64,000 nucleotides of DNA from Agrocybe praecox (Eukaryota > Basidiomycota > Agaricomycetes > Agaricales > Agrocybaceae): the NCBI GenBank assembly GCA_964017145.1, contig OZ024843.1:3614443-3678442 (forward strand), given 5' to 3'. Position 1 is the first letter of the stretch. The number at the start of each line of letters is the position of its first letter. Positions 56,485 through 64,000 of this stretch are shown here, one piece after another. The notes under the pieces were generated by a model. The model searched no databases and was not told the DNA's origin. It saw nothing but the letters and a program-made list of their open reading frames with translations. The translations under genes and the position numbers were made by a program.

Positions 56485-59400
56485 CTACATACCGATATGT
56501 ACATATGTAGCCCATCGAGTAGGATGTGCTCCGTTGTGATACAGTTTTCTGACGGCGGCATCCAGGGCAAAAGGTATTACATTAGGCTCGAGTGCGTCTT
56601 GTTTGTCTTTAAATAATTCTTCATAAATGGTGCAAGCGATTTCGGGACCATCATTGTCGTCCATCGTCCTTCATAGTATGCTTTTGAATACAAATAACAA
56701 TATTTTTATGGCTTAAACTCACCACATTGTACCAATGACACTTCGGAAACCTGTCCCATAAATATTGGTTCAATATTCAGTATATTCCATCATAACCTTG
56801 GTCATAAAAACAAAGTCTTCTTACCGGTGTAAAGCATAGCAGCACTTAGGCTCAGCGACTCGTCCAGGATCTCAATATCCACAGCAGCGCTCTCACAAGC
56901 ACTCAGAAAGGCAAAAAATGCGTTGGGTGTGTGGCTCGAAATCAATTTTGCTAGGGACAAGCGTCCATCTTCAAGAGCAAATCCACTATTAAGAGGATCT
57001 TTTCTATTTTGACGTCCATGACAAGCGAGGTGAAGGATAGAAGCCCGCGTTAGTGAGTTTGTAACCTCGGCCACCGTCCTGTTAGAATTAGTCTGTGAGA
57101 GCCTTTGGTGTGGTGAGGTACTATTCTCGATATATATTAGTTGATGGGATGGCACGACGTTCTCGACAATCTCGAGTTCTTCCAGAGTCTTTGGGAGGTC
57201 TGAGTGGCCGCTGGTTTTGGATTGCGCAATCACCAACACTTCCAGTTCTGAGATCGACTTTTTCTGGAGTTTTTCCCAGCTTGAGCGAGCGGAAATAAGA
57301 GAATGTAAAGTTGGTGTGTATGACGACACGACATAATTCCACGCGCAGTCAAAATCCGATGCACCGAAGTCTGTCGCTGCAGCATGAATAGGCAAAAGTG
57401 AGAATTTTCCTGTCGGACACCACCAGAAACGAGGCCTTTCACTTAGAGATTCACGACACTGTGCACGATAAATCATTTTTATATAGGACATGAATTTAAC
57501 ACTTACCGAGAGGAGCCCTAGAAAGTTAAAAATAGGTCGCACAATCATTTTCCACAATTTCTCTAACAGGACATCATAATCCTGCAGCGTCTTCCTCTTT
57601 GGTCTCCCGAATCTATCGGGTGAGTGCACCTCCTCGTATGACATGCTTCTAGCATTTTGGTATGCATTGTTAAAGTTGATGGCGAGCTTATCCAGTAACT
57701 CGTCGGTGAGATCTGGTAAAAATACAGGGTCGATTCCAGTCGGTCGCACGATTAACGCTACATAAATGGACTTCGTGCCCAGCAATACCGCAATTGGACC
57801 GCCTGAACTTGCGTTCATGAGGATATCGTGTGTCTTGGGCCTCAGGAAATTATCGAACCCTGGTAAAAGCCTAGCTTTTTTTACCATACTGTCGAAAATA
57901 ACTTCCAACTCAAATTGTCTCTGACGTTCTTCTTCAGATGCAGTACCGGTGAGGGCCGTGTTAGACTGTAGGTCTTCGATCTCCTCCGCCACCTCTTTAA
58001 ATGCGCGCGCAAGATCGTCGGGTAGCCCTGCAAAGGATGTCTTCAACCTTAATAACCGGGTCCAGAAAATTGAACGTGTGCTTTCGATTAATTCCAAGCA
58101 TCTTTCTGGTCCACGAGTAAGCAAAGCTTGAAGGGGGCCATATTGAGTAATGTCCTGGCCCAGGTTTCTTATTTGATCTATGCGCGCCTGGAGTCCAACA
58201 TTGGCACGGTTCCAGGTAGGAGGCTGACGCAGTTCTCTGATAAAATTTTCTACAACGTATGAGGAGGACTTTTCCAGATCACGGACCTCCGAATCTACGG
58301 AGCGCATTAGCGCTCTAATCGTCCTTGCTTCCAGAGGCATTTTGAAGAGTTCATGCCGTTCGTTGATCGAAATCTTGTCGAAACCAGGAATCAATGTGCT
58401 CGGCATGCCATATCCTGGAGACGGATATGTCATTGAGTGAGGAAGCATCATAAGGTCCTCGGGCCAGGATGAAGGGGTTGACTCAGTTTCTTCGTCATCT
58501 TGTAGTCCGCTTTCGATGTCAATGGTGAATTGCGACACTTGAACAGGAATGAAACGAAGAACGCAATCGTGTGTATACGCAGCTGTTGATGACATATTGT
58601 CGGGGGTTAAATACCCAGCTCTGTATTTGAAGATAAGGAATAACCCTGGTGCAAGTGATGATACCTGAGGATTGGCATCCGACATACTAATGGCCGGCTT
58701 TACAACCAGGGCAAGCATACCATTTCTCAGGGCCTCCTTCTCGTATCGGTTATGACTCTGTAAGATGTGTTCGTTTTCTTGATAGCGCGCGGAATCGTCT
58801 TTGGATCCAAGCTCGAGATTGCGGTGGTACGAGTCGACAGAGACTCGAAGGAAGCCAGGATTTTCGCAGCAGTCTTGTCCAATTGCTCGAAACATATCCG
58901 ACATATGCAGTACGCACATCGCTTCGGAGGCAAATTCGATACTATGTGCTGGGTCCAGCCCACCCGCTATGACTTCATTGACAATCGTATGGGCATACCC
59001 ATCCCCCTCTGCCACTACTCCATCAACATCAGTTCCATTTGCTAATTTGTCGACCACTCGAGAAAAGTATTTAACGGAGTTGTTCCACTCTTGAGCTGTT
59101 TTTGTGTGACGCGACAGATAAAGCAAGGTAGTGATGACGAGAACCTCCAAGGTGGAGGCACAAAAAGGCAGCCCAATGGGAAGGTGATCCAGTAGATTTT
59201 TACAGTCTGTGAATGTCACTTCCAAAGAAGTCTCCGAATCTGAAAAGCGGCTGAACCGATAATGAAGAATACGCCCAATAACGATGACCTTTCTCGCTTC
59301 CACACTCCAGGAATCATGGGATGACGTGAACATATTAGAGGATTCGATGGCTTCCCTGAATAACTCCAACGCAAAAACCAATGATGGAATCCCCTTTTTG

Positions 59401-61311
59401 CGGCGCTCTTGCAAGAAAATCAACATATGAATTTCCGCCAATGCAAGCATCGCTATTAACCATTTTATGGAACCCCGTTGTTGAATACGAAGAAATTCCG
59501 AGAGGAGGCGAGATGCAATATTCAGTGCTTGATTGTCATTTTCGAGGTTACACAGATTTGAAGCAAGCTGATAAGCACATTTGGCGTGACCAGGCTCTTG
59601 TTCCAGAGCCAGAATAAAGTCGGTTGCTATCTTCTTGGAGACTTTCGAGTCCTTCATGTTCAATCTGAACATGATATATGCTTTCGTCGTAGCAGATTGT
59701 CTCCATTGGATGATACGCTCTTCGGTACGTCTAAGATAGGAAGACATATCGAGGAACATATCGAGGTTTTCGGCTTGCTCCACAGCTGCTTCAAGCTGGC
59801 TTGGAGGTGCCGTATCGCATAATTTTTGTAGATGCCAGCAAAAATGTTCGTGTGAAATTTCTGCCAGTGGTTCTGCGTCCTCGTAATAAGAACCAAATTG
59901 CAATTGCGTTGCTAGAAGACATACCACTTTGGCCTGCCGTCAAGATAGAGATTTTGAAAACGCAGACGTGAGAGGGAGAGGGATTCGCGACTTGAATATA
60001 TCTTTCCATGCCGGAATTGGGTCTGTGCTCCGCGCACCCTTTCAATGTGAATGGTATGAAAGTGAAGCTGCACGCCTCCGAGACCGAGATTTTTCGAAGA
60101 TGCCCCATTGCTTTTTTGCATTCATTAGTCCATGATTCATCGCTTTCACAGATCTCGCTGTCGTTGAGGGGAGTAAAACCTTCCGTGTCAAGAACATCCG
60201 CAATATATAATAGACATAAAGGTTTGACAGAAGACATCGGAAATTCTTCCATAGAATCAAGAATATGGTTTAGTTGTACAGAATTCTCAATGATTGATTC
60301 TGGGGGAGACACGGCGACATACAAGGTATTTATCTTCTGTTGCCAAGTTCCGTGTTCTGTACGTAGAATCGTGAAAATGAGTGATATTACGAGAGCCTGA
60401 AAAGCGGTAAATTCGCCTGGAGTGAGATTGATGCTACCCACTATAGACGTTATCGTAGAGAGAAGGACCTCGTCGATGTTTTGTTCAGAGATATACAGGT
60501 GTTGCATGATATCGCCCAAAATCATCAAGGTCTTCGTATTGGAAGGGGGGACCCAGCTAGGCAAGGACCTCCTTATTTCCCCGAAGATATTGACCGCTGA
60601 TTCGCGAGCTCGTGGTTCGTCAGATACCAAATAGTGAAGCATGCAAGCACGGCATAAAGTCAGGCCGACAGCAAAGCGGAAGTTAACAATTGGCGTTTTG
60701 TTATCCCATATATCTTCCAATAGTGCGACTGCACGATCTAGATGTCCAATTTCCGTCGTGCGTTCGAAGATGTCGAGGGACCTACAAGCCAGAACAAAGA
60801 ATAGAAAACAGCATGATACAGCATCTTTAAGAGGAACAAACTGCAGAAGAATTAGTGATGCGCGGGAGATGTCATGAGGAGATTGCCGGAAAGAATAGCG
60901 ACGTATAAGAAGCAACGCTTCAAATACACGCATCCTATATTTTTCTGGAAACTCGGTTGTCTCTGGCAGTTTTGGTACGTTGAGCTGTTCCAACGTCTCA
61001 TCAAGGGTGAAGTTCATAACTTTTGTCCACAAATTGGGCACAGTCTCAGGTGAACCTATATAATGACTTTCACCGAGTAAATATAAGTACAAGAGAGGAA
61101 GATAATACCAGTTAAAAAATGATTCGGCATGTTGAGGATCATCCAGCAATTTTGAAGTCGAGAGTGGCAAAGAAAGAAGTTTTGGGAAGCCGCAATACCT
61201 TCCGAATTCTGAGTGAACCGGACTTTCAAAATTTCGTGTCCGCGGACGAGAATACCTATGCCGAAAGATATTTTTTTCTTTGAAATACTTGTATTCACTC
61301 TGAATCCTCAA
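56485..61311 (-). CDS. Large CHAT-domain (caspase-fold) protein with helical repeat region
   Basis: Reconstructed from about 61311 to a stop at 56485. Two coding blocks (61311-59925 and 59872-57529) are joined by a 52-nt intron, followed by an in-frame 48-nt intron near 57482-57528 and two 3' introns that recover FRSVIGTMWTMDDNDGP and the ending WATYVHIGM. The first about 1000 residues are alpha-helical, TPR/HEAT-like. The C-terminal CHAT domain contains FWWCPTGKFSLLPIHAA, ASILHLACHGRQN (catalytic His) and FFAFLSACESA (catalytic Cys). CHAT proteases are caspase relatives; separase belongs to the same clan, and in bacteria CHAT-TPR proteins act in defence. In mushrooms this family is expanded and uncharacterised. 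The start codon is not resolved: the first exon frame has no ATG near 61311, so a short upstream exon (61330-61500) is likely. Confidence 0.9.
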
Positions 61312-61610
61312 ACGAGAAACGTGGTATCAATCCTATGAATATATAATGATATCTGATATTAAACAACAGTAAAATCCTGATAGTTCTTCAATTTGCGTCT
61401 GAGCCAGAAAGCGTACGTGGTACGGCCAAGCAGTGTACGGCGCTGCAATACGTGTGGGATACGGCATTACCTTCCGGATTGACCCGAACGCCTTTTGAGG
61501 TCTAAGTATGGCAACCACGCTTTTTTGAACTCCCCACCCCTTCTGGATTTTAACCTGTGCGAGCTCGTCGTTTTCGACGATCTAGGGCTCACTAGACGAC
61601 TCAGAGGCAT
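61312..61610. promoter_or_regulatory. Divergent promoter region, CHAT and PPR genes
   Basis: About 300 bp between two divergently transcribed genes. It must contain the PPR promoter and the first CHAT exon(s). Several ATG-started minus-strand frames occur (for example from 61465) but none could be joined to the CHAT frame with certainty. Confidence 0.35.
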
Positions 61611-64000
61611 ATGTTGCCTCACATCCTTCACAGCACAACCCGTGCTGTCGCGGTTGTCCAAAATCAGACACATACTATCAGGAATGTTCTTCAGTTGCAA
61701 TCGTCAGGCCCTTCGTCGGGCTCTGGCTCGAGCTGGGGGAATGGTCCAGGCCCAGGAGGCTCCAAGTACAACACTGGCAGTCGGTTCTATACTGGATATA
61801 ATGTAGGTCTTCCTTTAACAAGGATTTAGAAAGTATTAATGTTTTTTGCAGAGCGCAGGTCGAGCAGTGACTCAAGCAAACGCAGTCACTTCAAATGACG
61901 GTAATTTCTCGCAAAACGACGAAAATGAGGATTTAATTACCCGACGACCTGCGCATGTCCTCCCTACGGGCACCAAGAGGCACCGTATGCGCAGTTCAAG
62001 CGTTTCGATGGGTGTAGCAGGACGGACTGAGCGGGGTGAAAATATGGGCGTTCTCAAAACTGTTCAACTTCACGCAAGAGGACGACACGCTTTTGCTCCT
62101 ACGGAAAGTTTGGCTTCTGCAAAAGAAAGATTGCTCACAGAAACCACTCCTTCGCCTCCCCTTATTGTTCGCCGAAATTCAACGTCTGCGCCTCTAAGCC
62201 CGCTTCTGACGGCGGTGGACGAGCCAGTCAAGTCACAACCCAAGGAGCGCACCCCTGTTGAAGATTCCTTCGTTACCAAGCTGCAAAATCTTTCGAAAAC
62301 GACAAATGAAATGGCCGTCGTCGACGTTGTACGTCGGATGCTCATTACTCATGAAAAGCCCACGGTTCAACAATTCAACGCTGGTTTACATGCATTGACG
62401 CAAACCCGACCTGCAGGACAACCTCTTACAAAGATTATCGAGCTTTATAACACGATGCTCGAGCGATCGGTTGTGTCCAACGTCCAGACGTACGAGTGTC
62501 TTATCGAAGCACTTCTTGCTCGGGATCTCGAAGTGCACAAGGCCGTTCTTTCTCTGGAAATGCGTACAAAGCGCGTTCCTCTCGTCGGTCGCTTGGAAGC
62601 AGCAACGATTGAGGCAGATGAAGCCAGGATTGCGAAACTCAAGGAAGAAGATAACTTCTCTTCTGCGATGTCGCTCTTTGAGGGTGTTCTGGCCATTGGT
62701 GCTAAGGACCAGCTTTCTCACGTCACTTATTCCAACCTCCTGCTCGCCTGTGCCAACCATAACGATATTAATTCGGCCATTCATGTTTTTGCCCAATTCG
62801 AAAGCATCAAGGATATGCAGATCAGCTTTACCGCTTACAGGGCGATGATACTCGCGTTTTCCAATCTGAAAAAGATCGAGGATGCCGAACAAATTTTTGA
62901 AGCTTTCGTCACATCCGCGAAAGACGGAAGACTACGTCGTTACCCTGTTGCCAAGGCTGATTTCGAACGTCGAGCCCAAATTATGATATGGAACTCTATG
63001 ATTGAAGCATACTTCCGCGCTGGACAGCCTGAAAAGGCTATCGGAATGGTCGAACAAATGCTTCAGTCGCCCGCAGGAGATCAATTTACCCCTGCAGATG
63101 TTCCTATTCCAACCTCCTCCACATTTACGACGGTCATTGCCGGATTTATCCTTAGTGGGGATCTGCAAAGCGCTCTTTCTTGGTTCAACAATTTACTGGA
63201 ACAGGACCGTACGCCTTCGAACCCCTTCGAAGGTCTCGGTGGTAGAGCTATGCGCCCGGATAGCGTTGCTTGGCATTTGATGATAGATGCTTTGGCGGGC
63301 AGCAAAAATTTGAGCGAACTTAACAGACTTTACACTATCTACAAGGACGTTGCGGAGCAGGACAATTTGCACATGCGACATGCCGATCATATCATTGTAC
63401 ACCGCGTTAACATGGAAAATCTTCAGAATCTCGATGACACCACCGCTCTGCAAACCCTCCAATTCCTGTTGGATGATCTGGCAGAACTCGAATCGACTCA
63501 GCAGACTTGGGAAATGAAGATTGACATCTGCAACAACTTCATCTTGCGGGGCAACTTTGAGGTACCTTGCCGTGTCATGATCGACAGTGTCCTGCAGGAA
63601 GTCCAGACTCTGGGCAACAGCATCCCTGCGCACCACCTCCTTTGGCTCCAGAAAGTTTCTCTCCAATTTATCGAGCACGTTTACGCGACAGCCGCCACAG
63701 GCAAGGCCGTGCTGTCGTTCCCTTCTGCATTGGGACTTGCTCAACTAGGCGCGTCTGTGGGATTGAAGCAAGAGTTGAAGTTCGCACCTTTCTTCCTTCA
63801 GGCATACGGTCATACCAAGTTTGTAAGCCTTCTCGCCTTCGAGGAGCTTGGCACACAGGACTGGAGCATCATTCTTTCGTACGCTGCTCATTTCGAGGCC
63901 AATGCCCTTAAAAGCAACCCCGAAGGGCTCCCTACAATCCCCAACTTCGCTTTCAATGGTCTGGCCTCTCTCCTCGAAGATATGGCTAAGAATGGCGTCT
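61611..64000 (+). CDS. Pentatricopeptide-repeat-like protein, probably mitochondrial (partial at right edge)
   Basis: Exon 1 is 61611-61802 and exon 2 runs from 61852 to the window end without a stop (49-nt intron, GTAGGT/TTGCAG). The N-terminus (MLPHILHSTTRAVAVVQNQT, then Ser/Gly-rich) looks like a mitochondrial targeting sequence. From about residue 240 there are repeated helix pairs with PPR-like spacing: PTVQQFNAGLHAL, NVQTYECLIEALLARD, SHVTYSNLLLACANHND, SFTAYRAMILAFSNLKK, IMIWNSMIEAYFRAGQPEKA, TFTTVIAGFILSGDLQSA and VAWHLMIDALAGSKNL. At least 780 codons are visible. It is likely to bind mitochondrial RNA or to act as an assembly factor of the CIA84/Pet309 type; which one cannot be told from this part. 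Confidence 0.85.

Noticed and set aside
59872..59935. Apparent frameshift splitting the CHAT gene into two overlapping frames
   Set aside because: A 52-nt GT-AG intron (59924-59873) restores one continuous frame, so no mutation is needed.
62386..63744. Minus-strand frames of 168 and 183 codons at the right end
   Set aside because: Antisense to the PPR-like exon, whose helix-repeat pattern is on the plus strand.

Overview
This window looks like nuclear DNA from a mushroom-forming basidiomycete (Agaricomycetes). Nearly every gene is split by GT-AG introns of about 46-65 nt, exons can be tiny (down to 6 nt), and several families are typical of Agaricomycetes: a WW-like multi-pass membrane protein family, DUF6534-type 7TM proteins, NACHT NLR-like proteins, CHAT proteins, metacaspases and expanded P450s. 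Exon joins below were worked out by hand from splice signals and reading-frame continuity; for ten genes (WW-like protein, hydrolase, full membrane protein copy, Sec14, NLR, amidohydrolase, FAD monooxygenase, aldolase, SDR, metacaspase) the summed exon lengths are an exact multiple of three.

Layout. 0-7.4 kb: a disulfide-isomerase-like gene running off the left edge (-), a gene-poor stretch, then a 13-exon WW-like membrane protein gene (-). 7.6-10.5 kb: a block of inverted-repeat (MITE/DNA transposon) remains. 10.7-12.05 kb: an alpha/beta hydrolase (-), followed by 4 kb without a recognisable gene. 16.3-22.1 kb: two copies of a single-pass membrane protein gene (the first cut by a 200-N assembly gap), with a TA-flanked MITE between them, converging on a 16-exon P450 (22.1-24.8 kb, -). 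25.5-27.5 kb: tRNA-Leu(CAG) and a Sec14-like lipid transfer protein. 27.6-30.2 kb: a NACHT NLR-like gene (-). 30.8-33.7 kb: nested foldback elements with visible target-site duplications and a tandem 250-bp repeat. 33.8-38.4 kb: a cytosine-deaminase-like amidohydrolase and a FAD aromatic monooxygenase, both (-). 39.4-40.6 kb: the C-terminal half of a metacaspase gene copy. 42.3-46.8 kb: the housekeeping genes class II fructose-bisphosphate aldolase and SEC63 (+). 47.6-49.3 kb: a DUF6534-like membrane protein (-). 51.8-52.9 kb: an SDR oxidoreductase (+). 53.7-56.2 kb: a complete metacaspase (+), tail to tail with a large CHAT-domain (caspase-fold) protein at 56.5-61.3 kb (-). 61.6-64 kb: a PPR-type protein (+) divergent from the CHAT gene and running off the right edge.

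The most interesting biology is the concentration of cell-death-type genes: a metacaspase with an intact His/Cys pair, an adjacent caspase-fold CHAT protein with an intact His/Cys pair, a second C-terminal metacaspase copy without its catalytic exons, and a NACHT STAND NTPase 25 kb away. This resembles parts of fungal regulated-cell-death or allorecognition pathways, but a functional link is inference. The other genes are housekeeping or oxidative/secondary-metabolism type and do not form an evident single pathway.
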